Source: Pelosinus fermentans JBW45
Lineage (GTDB): Bacteria; Bacillota; Negativicutes; DSM-13327
Assembly: GCF_000271665.2 (NCBI RefSeq)
Contig: NZ_CP010978.1
Span: 280,501-344,500, forward strand
Direction: 5' to 3'
DNA: 64,000 bases
The position numbers and the translations under genes were made by a program. A model generated the notes under the pieces. It did no database searches and was not told the DNA's origin. It saw only the letters and a program-made list of their open reading frames with translations. Positions 8,853-17,087 of the stretch are shown piece by piece; position 1 is the stretch's first letter; every line of letters begins with the position of its first letter.

Positions 8853-9392
8853 CTATTCGCTAGCAGAAATAGCCGCAAAAGTATTATAGAATATGGTTTT
8901 GTCTTTCTCATATCGTTTGTCGTGGTTTGGATTTGGTACTGAAGCTTTATCCGGATAGCCAATGGGCAATAAGGCAACGGGAACAATAGTAGGGGGTAAG
9001 GCGAAGGCATTTCGGATTACGGCTGGATCAAAGTGTCCGACCCATGTGCTTCCCAGACCTAAATTGGCCGCTTCTAACATGATATGGGTTGTGACAATAC
9101 TGGCGTCCACATAGCCGCTATCGTTGTTGTCATAGGGCCTTTTCCAGCTTGCGGTAGTGTCATAGCCAATAAGCAGAACTAAGGGTGCATTGAAATGATA
9201 GGTTGTGCAGGTTTTCAATTTACTTAAACTAGCCTCGCTGTTGAGCACAAGAATACGTTGTGGCTGTGCATTTGCTGCAGTTGGGGCAAGGCGACCAGCT
9301 TCTAGAATGCGGTCCAGCTTGTCTGGCTCTACCTGCTGCTGACTAAATTTTCTAACGGAATATCTTGCTTTTGCCAATTCTAAAAAATCCAT
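8853..9392 (-). CDS. Nitroreductase family flavoprotein
   Basis: A 179-residue FMN-dependent oxidoreductase of the nitroreductase fold. The N-terminal YSVRKFSQQQVEPDKL and RLAPTAANAQPQRILVL are the usual FMN-binding segments, followed by DASIVTTHIMLEAANLGLGSTWVGHFD and the C-terminal LPIGYPDK. Starts ATG 9392 behind GGAGG at good spacing. It stands alone, convergent with the PTS activator. The substrate is unknown; the family includes nitroaromatic, quinone and flavin reductases. Confidence 0.9.
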   Translation of the reverse strand: MDFLELAKARYSVRKFSQQQVEPDKLDRILEAGRLAPTAANAQPQRILVLNSEASLSKLKTCTTYHFNAPLVLLIGYDTTASWKRPYDNNDSGYVDASIVTTHIMLEAANLGLGSTWVGHFDPAVIRNAFALPPTIVPVALLPIGYPDKASVPNPNHDKRYEKDKTIFYNTFAAISASE

Positions 9393-9414
9393 AGTAACGC
9401 CTCCATTATATTTT

Positions 9415-10179
9415 TTAGTGAGGTGCTTTCACTGTCAACCATTGTTGTGTTTTTTGACCTTTTGGCAGCATGTGGGCATCAAACCACATATAATAAAATT
9501 TTTCTACTGGGTTAATAACGTATCCATCTTGGAGGTGATCCCCCGTATCATAAGGATCTGCCAAAATGAGGACATCATCCGCTGTTGTCTCCGTCCCCAT
9601 AGTGTCATAACCGATAATCACTCTCCAATGACCGCCCCAATCAATATTTTCGACCATTATAGGAGTATTACTTTTTAAGTTTGAGGTTACAAATTCTTTG
9701 AAATCATTAATGCCTGAAAATGTCGTGCCATCTTTCTTAGGGGTAGTTAAACTAGATTTAACATCCCAGCCAATGCTCTTAAAGAATGCAACCATTCCGC
9801 TTGTATCTGTGCCGGTTCCTGGTTTTGTTTTCATTATTTCAGCAATTTTGAGTTCATCCCACTTTGTATTCCCGGAGTAATACAGCACAGTTAGCGCAGC
9901 TGCAGGACCACAAGTGATTTCTGTTGTTTGCTGATACGTTTTATACTTTGGTAAAATTGTTAATGTATCAGTTGATTTCATATTGAAAAAATCGACAGCT
10001 TTGTAATAGACAGAGTCTTTAACATTGCCCATACCGTTATAGGAAGAGGCACCTTCACTGGTAAGGTCATAGCCAGAAGGATAAGGAATAACACTACTTT
10101 CCGCGAAAACAGTATTCACTCCACTAAAACTAAATCCTAGAAGAATATAAGTAATTAGCAAATACAATCGTAGCTTCAC
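9415..10179 (-). CDS. Secreted C39-like (papain-fold) peptidase
   Basis: A 254-residue exported protein. A signal peptide ends near VFAES (about residues 25-28). The second half has the C39-like arrangement: TEITCGPAAALTVLYYSG with the catalytic Cys, GGHWRVIIGYDT with the His, and LILADPYDTGDH with an Asp. This matches the Peptidase_C39_2 group, whose members cut or bind peptides outside the cell; unlike bacteriocin exporters, no ABC transporter domain is attached. The start is GTG 10179. The gene just downstream encodes the nitroreductase, 22 bases away, so they may share a transcript. The target is unknown. Confidence 0.8.
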   Translation of the reverse strand: MKLRLYLLITYILLGFSFSGVNTVFAESSVIPYPSGYDLTSEGASSYNGMGNVKDSVYYKAVDFFNMKSTDTLTILPKYKTYQQTTEITCGPAAALTVLYYSGNTKWDELKIAEIMKTKPGTGTDTSGMVAFFKSIGWDVKSSLTTPKKDGTTFSGINDFKEFVTSNLKSNTPIMVENIDWGGHWRVIIGYDTMGTETTADDVLILADPYDTGDHLQDGYVINPVEKFYYMWFDAHMLPKGQKTQQWLTVKAPH

Positions 10180-10335
10180 ATCACCACTCCATTCTCAAAT
10201 TTTTCGTTGTTTACTCTTATATATTGTATATTATTTTGCTGAAAAAAATAGTATGCACTTTTTAGTCAGATACTATCAAAAAGGATACTTTAAAACCATC
10301 CTACTAGTTAGAAAAAGATTTGCTCTATTATTGTC

Positions 10336-11310
10336 TTAAAACTCAAACTTAATCGGTCTTAAGAATAAATCTAATAGTTTTTCTTTTGGATCTGCTTTCT
10401 CAAATAGAATTTCGTATACGGCATTACAAATAGGAAGCTCCACTTCATATTTTTGTGCTAAATAATTTAATGCTTCCACAGTAGAAACACCTTCCGCTAA
10501 TTTATCAAATTTTTCACCACTTACAAAAGCTTGCCCAAATCTTCTATTATGGCTGTGCAGGGAAAAGAGTGTTGCCTCATAATCTCCCAGATGGCTTAAG
10601 CCATATATAGTTGTATCATTTCCGCCCATGGCTCTGACAAGACGTGACATTTCTCTTGTACCCCTTGCCATGAGTGCACCTTTTAGACTGCTATAGCATA
10701 GTCCATCTAACATTCCTGCAGCTATCCCTATAACGTTTTTGGCAGCAGCTCCAATTTCGTTCCCAATCAGATCTTGACCATAATAAAATCGTATTAAGGA
10801 GCTATTAAATGATTCAACAATTTTTTTCGTTACTTCAATATGATCAGAACCGATAACCATACAATTGGGTATTTCCCTAACAAAATCCTGTACATGCCCT
10901 GGGCCTACCCAAATCCCTATGTTGGTATTTATTCCCATTTCTTCGCTAAATACTTGGGATAACCGCTTGCCGCTATTCGCTTCGATGCCTTTCATACATA
11001 AGACAAATATTTTATCTTCTAACCCTTTTTGTAAACTTACGTTATGTGCAAAAGAGCGCAGCTCCTGAGCGCTAATGGAAATAATAATAATCTCACCAAA
11101 AGAGACTGCTGCCTCTAAAGAATTACTTAGCATAATATCTTGCGGCAATGTCACATAATCATTCATTCTACATTCTTTTAATTTTAAATAATTATTCGAA
11201 GACTCTCTGCCCCATAACATTACCCTATGGCCGACTCGATTTGCATACCAAGCTAGAAATGTTCCCCAACGACCGCATCCTAAAACTGAAATCTTCACCT
11301 GTATCACCAT
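10336..11310 (-). CDS. NAD(P)-dependent glycerol-3-phosphate dehydrogenase-like protein
   Basis: GpsA-type fold: N-terminal Rossmann motif VLGCGRWGTFLAWYA, then VLCMKGIEANSGKRLSQV, GPGHVQDFVREIP and the C-terminal substrate-binding helix with GNEIGAAAKNVIGIAAGMLDGL, whose Lys is the catalytic residue in the family. It would interconvert dihydroxyacetone phosphate and glycerol-3-phosphate for phospholipid synthesis. It departs from canonical GpsA in the first glycine motif (GCGRWG rather than GAGSWG), so it may be a paralogue with a different substrate. ATG 11310 is used here; a GTG a few codons in is possible. Monocistronic, minus strand. Confidence 0.85.
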   Translation of the reverse strand: MVIQVKISVLGCGRWGTFLAWYANRVGHRVMLWGRESSNNYLKLKECRMNDYVTLPQDIMLSNSLEAAVSFGEIIIISISAQELRSFAHNVSLQKGLEDKIFVLCMKGIEANSGKRLSQVFSEEMGINTNIGIWVGPGHVQDFVREIPNCMVIGSDHIEVTKKIVESFNSSLIRFYYGQDLIGNEIGAAAKNVIGIAAGMLDGLCYSSLKGALMARGTREMSRLVRAMGGNDTTIYGLSHLGDYEATLFSLHSHNRRFGQAFVSGEKFDKLAEGVSTVEALNYLAQKYEVELPICNAVYEILFEKADPKEKLLDLFLRPIKFEF

Positions 11311-11737
11311 CCTACTGTCATCACCCGAATATTGATATAATCGCCATTTAGGTATTACATTTCTTGTAACTATTCCATGTGCTCACCACCGTTTCCTGCT
11401 ATATCAGTCACGATGGTATGACAACCAAAAAACAGGGATCACAAGTGATCTGTCCCAAAAGATGAAAGAAACAGTACGTTCTTCCCTTAATGTATCCCAA
11501 GGATATTTTGAAACTCTTATTTTTTGTAGTACATGCAGGAATTTCTTGGTAGAAAGACAATAAACATAATAGTGGGAATTGGTCAGTTAGTTAATATAGA
11601 TGAAGTATTTGCGTACCAGAATAGAGCAGTTAAAAAATAAGCACCAATAATCGTGGTGGGGTATTCAAAAATTTACAGAGATAGAAGACTAATAATTTGA
11701 TCTGGCGTTGTAACAAAATTACAAAGGAGTATTATAT
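11311..11737. other. Intergenic region upstream of the DUF1874 gene
   Basis: No recognisable gene. There is a short frame of 35 codons at 11533-11640 without homology I recognise, and an imperfect GGGATCAC/GTGATC dyad near 11434-11453. A ribosome binding site (AAAGGAG) ends just before 11738. Confidence 0.4.
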
Positions 11738-12073
11738 ATGGAAAATAATCAACCGATTGCTATCTTAAATGGTGCTATCATTACAGCAGATGGAGAATAT
11801 TCTTGCCGAACAATCAGCTTGGAAGAGTGCAAAAAATTGATTCAGTCTGCACCTCAAATTATTTCTGCAGTAGGGCATAAGGCAACAGCAGAAATAATTA
11901 CCGACCTTTTGGATACAGAAGTAGCTTTAAATCGAATTAACTTCCACCAAGAAGCGGGGCAGCAGGCACTGGTATTCAAGCTCAACAGTCGACCCCCTGA
12001 GGGAATAATCCTCTCTCGTGATGAAATTGAGGCATTCGGGTATCAGTTTCAGTTACTATCCAGGCATTCATAA
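11738..12073 (+). CDS. DUF1874 (STIV B116/YddF-like) protein, putative cA4 ring nuclease of the AcrIII-1/Crn2 type
   Basis: A 111-residue protein of the family that includes archaeal viral B116 and SIRV1 gp29, and YddF of the Bacillus element ICEBs1. Members of this family (AcrIII-1 in viruses, Crn2 in bacteria) destroy cyclic tetra-adenylate and so switch off type III CRISPR ancillary effectors. The sequence keeps the landmark residues in the same numbering as I recall for SIRV1 gp29: His47 in AVGHKATAE (catalytic), Arg66 in NRINF, Arg85 and Glu88 in FKLNSRPPEG. N-terminal IAILNGAIIT is the first beta strand of the fold. It stands alone with its own terminator; no CRISPR array or cas gene is present in this window. 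The activity is inference from residue conservation. Confidence 0.85.
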   Translation: MENNQPIAILNGAIITADGEYSCRTISLEECKKLIQSAPQIISAVGHKATAEIITDLLDTEVALNRINFHQEAGQQALVFKLNSRPPEGIILSRDEIEAFGYQFQLLSRHS

Positions 12074-12112
12074 CAGGAGAAAGGGACGTCAAAAAGAGAG
12101 AATTGCCACGTT

Positions 12113-12136
12113 AGCGCCCTATGGGGCGCTTTTGTT
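12113..12136 (+). terminator. Terminator after the DUF1874 gene
   Basis: AGCGCCC-TATG-GGGCGCT followed by TTTTGTTATAC. Confidence 0.75.
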
Positions 12137-12219
12137 ATACTTTTACTTTTTGTTGCCATAAATCAAATGAAATTTAAATTCTTTTATTCGATGATAGTGT
12201 TATATCGATATAGGAGGCG

Positions 12220-12387
12220 TTGGTTATTTCTGATATAAATTTAAAAGAGCTACAAGAAGAAATAGAACGGATGCGTTTAAATTTGATTCATATTGTCGCT
12301 AAAAAAGGACCAGTATCCACAGAGGCATTAAAGATAAGTAGAGATTTAGATAATAAAATAAAAGATTATTATCAATATAAGAGATAG
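12220..12387 (+). CDS. Spo0E-like sporulation regulatory protein (aspartyl-phosphate phosphatase)
   Basis: A 55-residue protein with the Spo0E-family pattern: an N-terminal amphipathic helix (LKELQEEIERMRLNLIHI), a linker (AKKGPVSTEAL) and a second helix carrying the signature SRDLDNKIKDYY (SQELD-type motif, with the Asp used in dephosphorylating Spo0A~P). Start taken at TTG 12220, close behind TAGGAGG (12211-12217); the spacing is tight, and an ATT at 12226 would be better spaced. The gene is followed by a terminator-like hairpin. Family members delay sporulation; the call also supports a spore-forming host. Confidence 0.8.
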   Translation: MVISDINLKELQEEIERMRLNLIHIVAKKGPVSTEALKISRDLDNKIKDYYQYKR

Positions 12388-12474
12388 TACTGCCATAATA
12401 GTAGGTTTTATTTGACTTTTATTAGCTAGTCTGTATGTCTCATATGTCTTCATATAAAAACAAAGCGTAGTAAG

Positions 12475-12518
12475 GATGCCTAGGATGCTGAATTTCCAGC
12501 TCTTTAGGCATCTTTTTC
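12475..12518 (+). terminator. Terminator-like hairpin after the Spo0E-like gene
   Basis: GATGCCTA (12475-12482) pairs with TAGGCATC (12505-12512), with an inner GCTG/CAGC stem, followed by TTTTTCT. Confidence 0.65.
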
Positions 12519-12640
12519 TAGTAAGGCAAGTGAGATGTTGCGTAAAAAAATTACAATGAAATGATGATAGGAAAAATGGTTGTACCATTTCAGAGATTAC
12601 TGGACAAGCTATAAGGGAATTCTGCCCTAATGGAGGTATT

Positions 12641-12760
12641 GTGACGGATAATACGAATCAATTAAACACACGTGCTGTGATTTTAGAAAGGGCGCGGGAA
12701 CTTTTCTTGTCGCAGGTTATCATAAGAAAAAGGATAAAAATTTCTGGAGGATACTTGTAG
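12641..12760 (+). pseudogene. Truncated N-terminus of a TetR-family regulator
   Basis: A GTG behind GGAGG opens a 39-codon frame whose residues TRAVILERARELFLSQ resemble the first helix of TetR regulators. The similarity stops there: the helix-turn-helix and ligand domain are missing, and the frame ends in TAG directly before the ATG at 12761. It looks like a deletion remnant whose end was joined to the ribosome binding site of the next gene. Confidence 0.5.
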
Positions 12761-13459
12761 ATGCTTAATTTCATTGGTATCGGAAGTGCTTTTAATACTC
12801 AATTAGGAAATACAAGCGCTTTTATAAAGAAAAAGGATAGTCTATTGCTTATTGACAGCGGTGGGACAGTTTTTCACAGGCTGCGAGAATTAAATATACT
12901 TAAAGAACTAAAAAAGATATACATTGTTATTACTCATACCCACCCTGACCATGTAGGAAGTCTTGGGGAAGTAATTTTTTATTCCTATTACATTCTAGGG
13001 CATAAGCCAACTGTATTTTTTCCCAATCGGGAACTAATGAAGAGCTTCTTGACTAGTATTGGAGTCAGCCAGGAAATGTATTTGCTGGAAAGTAGCAGCA
13101 AAGTGGGGTTCGCAAATGAAAACTTGGGAGAGATAAATGTTGAATTTTTACCAGTCTCACATGTAAAAACCATTCCGGCATATGGATTTGTTATGAGACA
13201 AATGGAAGGTGTGTTTTACTATAGCGGAGATTCAAATCATATAGAAAATGAAATTGTCACTAGATTTAAGAATGGAGAAATTGATCGGATCTATCAAGAT
13301 ACCTGTGGACTTGATTATGAAGGTAACAGCCATATGTCATTAAGAAAGCTGAAAGAGACAATTAACTCAGACTTACGGAATAAAGTTTACTGTATGCATT
13401 TAGATCAACATATTGACCCAAAAGAGATCGAACATCAAGGTTTTCATGTTGTGAAGTAG
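12761..13459 (+). CDS. MBL-fold metallohydrolase (RNase Z-like)
   Basis: A 232-residue beta-lactamase-fold hydrolase. The metal site is visible as ITHTHPDHVGSLGE (HxHxDH), PVSHVKTIPAYGFV (His), YSGDSNHIENE (Asp) and the C-terminal VYCMHLDQH (His). The length and the early GIGSAFN motif are like the RNase Z/ElaC subgroup, but the exosite of true tRNase Z is not apparent, so the substrate is open. The start ATG follows GGAGG directly after the TetR remnant. Single gene. Confidence 0.85.
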   Translation: MLNFIGIGSAFNTQLGNTSAFIKKKDSLLLIDSGGTVFHRLRELNILKELKKIYIVITHTHPDHVGSLGEVIFYSYYILGHKPTVFFPNRELMKSFLTSIGVSQEMYLLESSSKVGFANENLGEINVEFLPVSHVKTIPAYGFVMRQMEGVFYYSGDSNHIENEIVTRFKNGEIDRIYQDTCGLDYEGNSHMSLRKLKETINSDLRNKVYCMHLDQHIDPKEIEHQGFHVVK

Positions 13460-13702
13460 TCTTAATAATAGAACCTTCTTGTCTTGTTTAAAAATGGGGA
13501 AAGGTAAACTGTCTTCATGTCCCATACAAAAAATGCGTATGATAGAATGGCAAAATAGCTTTAGGGATATTCTATAAATAATCGGTTTCAAACCAAAAAA
13601 GATTCTTGAAGATGACGATGTGACTAGATACAATGACTTAAAACCGGCTATCGTTTAAAATGAGAAAAATTCCAAAGTTTAATGTAGTGAAGGCGGGTTC
13701 TT

Positions 13703-14914
13703 ATGAGTCGAGAAAAAAGATTGAAAATAAAAAAGGTTGGTGTAGAACATTTAGAGCAATACAATCAACTGCTGCGGTATGTTTTTCAGGTGACTGATAA
13801 TGATTTACACAGGATAGGCTGGAAAGAAAGAGATATGATCCTTGCTAAATCTCCAGTGCTGGAACAAGCGGATGTTCTTGGATGGTTTGATGGAGAAAAA
13901 CTGGTGTCTCAGGTGGCTGTCTATCCTTTTCAAGTGAGAATTTTCAATGCGATTTATGATATGGGAGGGCTTACGGGGGTTGGAACCTTTCCAGAATACT
14001 CCAATCAGGGCTTGATGCACAAGCTGCTCCGCCAGGCACTGGCGAACATGCGGGAGAAGAAACAGTCGATCTCTTACCTGTATCCCTATTCGATCCCTTA
14101 CTATCGCCGCAAGGGGTGGGAAATTATTTCAGATAAAATAACATTTGAAGTCAAGGATTATCAATTGCCAAAAAATAAGCAAGTGTTCGGAGAGGTTGAA
14201 CGCATTGATATTGACAATAATGACTTAAAGGCAGTTTATGAACGTTTTGCCTATCAAAGCCACGGAGCGATGCTGCGCAACGAGTTAGCCTGGAATGAAT
14301 ATTGGCGTTGGGATACGGATAATCTAACAGCCGCAATTTATTACAATGAAAATAGGCAGCCTGATGGGTATGTGCTTTACTGGATTTCAGATGAAGTGTT
14401 TCACATTAAAGATATGATATTCATTAATGAAGAAGCCCGCAGCGGGCTGTGGAATTTTATTAGCGCCCATTTTTCTATGATTTCAAAGGTTGTAGGCAAT
14501 ATTTATACGGATGAGCCGTTAGCTTTTCTGCTGGAAGATGGAGATATTAAAGAAACGATTTCCCCTTATTACATGGCTCGAATTGTAGATTTGGAACAGT
14601 TTATTGCTCAATATCCCTTTAAGCCTAATACTGAGAAACGTGTATGGACGTTTACCCTTGACGATCCGCTGCTGCCGTGGAATCAAGGAACTTTTACCAT
14701 ATGTATTCATCCTAATGGAAACGGTGAGGTAGCGCGGGTGGGAGAGCGCAGCAAATCCCAAATCGATATCCAAACCATGACAACCATGTTGCTCAGTTAT
14801 AAAAGTCCCAGCTATCTTCATAAGATAGGCCGCCTTTCATGCAGTCTAGAAACCGTTAAGATGCTGGAAGATGCGATTTCTCAGCAAACTCTTTATTTTT
14901 CAGATTACTTTTAG
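13703..14914 (+). CDS. Eis-like GNAT N-acetyltransferase
   Basis: A 403-residue protein with the Eis layout: an N-terminal GNAT domain in which GGLTGVGTFPEYSNQGLMHKLL binds acetyl-CoA, a second degenerate GNAT domain, and a C-terminal SCP2-like domain (about 300-403) ending in YFSDYF. The free C-terminal carboxylate of Eis proteins takes part in catalysis. YLYPYSIPYYRRKGWE is a typical stretch of these Firmicute homologues. Such enzymes acetylate amines, including aminoglycosides in mycobacteria; the substrate here is unknown. Confidence 0.85.
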   Translation: MSREKRLKIKKVGVEHLEQYNQLLRYVFQVTDNDLHRIGWKERDMILAKSPVLEQADVLGWFDGEKLVSQVAVYPFQVRIFNAIYDMGGLTGVGTFPEYSNQGLMHKLLRQALANMREKKQSISYLYPYSIPYYRRKGWEIISDKITFEVKDYQLPKNKQVFGEVERIDIDNNDLKAVYERFAYQSHGAMLRNELAWNEYWRWDTDNLTAAIYYNENRQPDGYVLYWISDEVFHIKDMIFINEEARSGLWNFISAHFSMISKVVGNIYTDEPLAFLLEDGDIKETISPYYMARIVDLEQFIAQYPFKPNTEKRVWTFTLDDPLLPWNQGTFTICIHPNGNGEVARVGERSKSQIDIQTMTTMLLSYKSPSYLHKIGRLSCSLETVKMLEDAISQQTLYFSDYF

Positions 14915-15066
14915 CAGCCTTATGCTTAACTATGGCAGAAAGTATTGATGTTTCCTCTTGCCACGGCCCCGCTCAGAAAAGATTCGCAAGACTTTTGGTT
15001 TCTCTGTGCCCTATTTTATTAAATACCGTTAATGGGGTTAAAAATGTAGTTGAGTTACTGCATGAC

Positions 15067-15095
15067 TTGACAGGAAAAATCTTCTTTAGTAAAAT
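15067..15095 (+). promoter_or_regulatory. Sigma-A promoter of the TetR gene
   Basis: TTGACA (15067-15072) and TAAAAT (15090-15095) with a 17-base spacer. The expected start site is about 15102, immediately upstream of the dyad at 15109. Confidence 0.7.
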
Positions 15096-15108
15096 GAGTA
15101 TACAAAAC

Positions 15109-15126
15109 GGAATGAACATTCATTCC
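15109..15126. promoter_or_regulatory. TetR-type operator (autoregulation)
   Basis: Perfect palindrome GGAATGAA-CA-TTCATTCC between the promoter and the TetR-family start codon. The TGAA...TTCA core is common in operators of Firmicute AcrR/TetR regulators. Repression of its own gene is the simplest reading. Confidence 0.7.
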
Positions 15127-15158
15127 TAAAATATTGAACTTTATTTTTGGAGAATACA

Positions 15159-15731
15159 ATGAAAGAAAAAGTACAAAATAAAAAAGCAGCTGTGCTGCAA
15201 GCCGCACTTGGATTAATATCTGAGCAAGGGTTTCAAGGTTCCCCGATGTCACAAATTGCTCAAAGAGCAAATATTGGAGTAGGTACCATTTACCGTTACT
15301 TTTCCAGCAAAGAAGACTTGATCAACGATTTGTATATTGATGTCAAGACTCGTCTTGCCCAGCATACCCTGCGAAATTATTCAGTGAGCCGGGATGTTCA
15401 CGCAAGTTTTTTAGTGCTATTACGTAATATTGTTGATTATTTTATTGAAAATCCCGCAGAATTGCTTTTTATGGAGCAGTATGCAAATTCTCCCCTTATT
15501 ACTGCTGCCACCCGCGAAGAAGGCTTACGCATGTTTGCACCAGTCAATCATTTGTTTGAACGTGCCAAAGACGAAAATTTACTGAAAGAACTTCCAATGG
15601 AAATGCTAAGCACTCTCGCTTATGGATCGACGATCTCTCTTGTTAAACTTAAGTTGTTTGGTAAGGTTAAGCTAGATGGAGCAACCATCGATGCAGGAGT
15701 GGATGCAATATGGGACGCAATCAAGCGGTAA
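15159..15731 (+). CDS. TetR/AcrR family transcriptional regulator
   Basis: A 190-residue repressor. The N-terminal helix-turn-helix reads SPMSQIAQRANIGVGTIYRYFSSKEDLI, followed by a C-terminal ligand/dimer domain of TetR_C type. Start ATG 15159 is six bases behind GGAGA; an upstream in-frame TTG at 15147 overlaps that site. A dyad operator and promoter lie directly upstream. The aldo/keto reductase gene follows in the same direction after about 85 bases and may be its target. Confidence 0.9.
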   Translation: MKEKVQNKKAAVLQAALGLISEQGFQGSPMSQIAQRANIGVGTIYRYFSSKEDLINDLYIDVKTRLAQHTLRNYSVSRDVHASFLVLLRNIVDYFIENPAELLFMEQYANSPLITAATREEGLRMFAPVNHLFERAKDENLLKELPMEMLSTLAYGSTISLVKLKLFGKVKLDGATIDAGVDAIWDAIKR

Positions 15732-15815
15732 TGAAAAACGAATCCAATTTTGCACGTGATCTTCAATATAATTCTAGTTTTAAATGAGTATTCGAAAAAT
15801 AAGGGAGGAATTATC

Positions 15816-16964
15816 TTGTTGTACAGAAAATTTGGTAAAACGAAGGAAATGGTTTCCTCTTTAGGGTTTGGCTGTATGAGGCTTCCTATTATTGGTGCCG
15901 ATCCAACGAATATTGATGAAGAGAAAGCAACAGACATGATAAGGCATGCTATTGATGCAGGTGTAAATTATATCGATACTGCTTATCCTTATCATGGTAC
16001 TGGTTTTACTCGTGGTGGTGCCAGTGAGCTTTTTGTTGGCAGAGTCTTAAAGGATGGCTACAGACAGAAGGTCAAGTTAGCCACGAAGCTTCCTAGCTGG
16101 TTAATTAAAACAAGAGATGATATGGATAAGTACTTAAATGAACAATTGGAACGCCTTGAGACAGATTCAATTGATTTCTATTTAGTACATTCACTGAATG
16201 AAAATGTTTGGCCTGTATTAAAAGAAGCTGGCATTAGCGAGTTTTTAGAGCAAGCGATCAAAGATGGAAGAATCAAGTATGCAGGATTTTCTTTCCATGA
16301 TCAGATCGGGCTGTTCAAAGAGATCGTGGATTATTATGATTGGTCATTCTGCCAGATTCAGTATAATTATTTAGATGAGAAATACCAGGCTGGCAGAGAA
16401 GGCTTAGAATATGCAGCGAAAAAAGGTTTAGGAATTGTTATTATGGAACCGCTAAGAGGCGGTAATATTGTAAATCTCCCCAAAGAAGCGATAGAGATCA
16501 TTGATAAAGCAGATGTGAAAAGAACACCGGCGGAATGGGGCTTACGATGGGTATGGAACCATCCGGAAGTATCTGTTGTTTTAAGTGGTATGACGACTAT
16601 GGATCATGTTACAGAAAATATCAAAGTAGCCCAAGAAGCAGAGGCCAATTCACTGACAACAAAAGAATTGGAAATCATCGATAAAGTAAAGAATCTCTTC
16701 GAAGAAAGAATCAAGGTGAACTGTACAGGTTGTGCGTACTGCATGCCTTGTCCTGCAGGTATCAATATTCCTGGATGCTTTTCCTCCTATAATGATCATT
16801 GGGTTTTTGATGCTACTCCTGCGGCAAAGAAAACCTATGAGCTTCGCTCGAGCCTTACAGCTCCCGCATCCAAATGTGTAGAATGCGGTAAATGTGAAAG
16901 CCATTGTCCCCAAGGGATTCCAATCCGTACAGAATTAAAGAACGTTAAAGAATTATTTGAATAA
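15816..16964 (+). CDS. Aldo/keto reductase with C-terminal ferredoxin-type domain
   Basis: A 382-residue oxidoreductase. The N-terminal TIM barrel shows GFGCMRLP, DTAYPYH (the Tyr is the usual catalytic residue), KLATKLPSW (Lys) and YLVHSLNE (His). The C-terminus has two cysteine clusters: CTGCAYCMPCPAGINIP (3 closely spaced Cys plus one) and CVECGKCESHCPQGIPI, as in bacterial ferredoxin-type aldo/keto reductases. Start TTG 15816 is seven bases behind GGAGG; a second TTG follows directly. It likely couples ferredoxin electrons to carbonyl reduction in an anaerobe; the substrate is unknown. Confidence 0.9.
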   Translation: MLYRKFGKTKEMVSSLGFGCMRLPIIGADPTNIDEEKATDMIRHAIDAGVNYIDTAYPYHGTGFTRGGASELFVGRVLKDGYRQKVKLATKLPSWLIKTRDDMDKYLNEQLERLETDSIDFYLVHSLNENVWPVLKEAGISEFLEQAIKDGRIKYAGFSFHDQIGLFKEIVDYYDWSFCQIQYNYLDEKYQAGREGLEYAAKKGLGIVIMEPLRGGNIVNLPKEAIEIIDKADVKRTPAEWGLRWVWNHPEVSVVLSGMTTMDHVTENIKVAQEAEANSLTTKELEIIDKVKNLFEERIKVNCTGCAYCMPCPAGINIPGCFSSYNDHWVFDATPAAKKTYELRSSLTAPASKCVECGKCESHCPQGIPIRTELKNVKELFE

Positions 16965-16970
16965 AAGTAC

Positions 16971-17021
16971 TTCTAGAGGATCGCCGTCTATTCATTATGA
17001 ATAGACGGCGATCCTCTAGAA
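16971..17021. terminator. Long perfect palindrome after the aldo/keto reductase gene
   Basis: Two 25-base arms, one the reverse complement of the other, around a single central T. As RNA it would form a hairpin of about 23 base pairs. There is no strong T-run on either side, so it may act as a processing or termination structure, or as a DNA cruciform. Confidence 0.6.
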
Positions 17022-17087
17022 ATACTGAAACAGCTATTGTAGCTTACTAGTGGGGAAAGTTAAGTAATTGATTGCAATAACAGGGGA

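Noticed and set aside
13460-13702. Possible transposase N-terminus (MRMIEWQNSF) between MBL and acetyltransferase genes
   Set aside because: Only about ten residues resemble such a start and no inverted repeats or catalytic motifs follow.
14932-15129. 65-codon frame between the acetyltransferase and TetR genes
   Set aside because: It overlaps the TetR promoter and operator, lacks a ribosome binding site and resembles no family.
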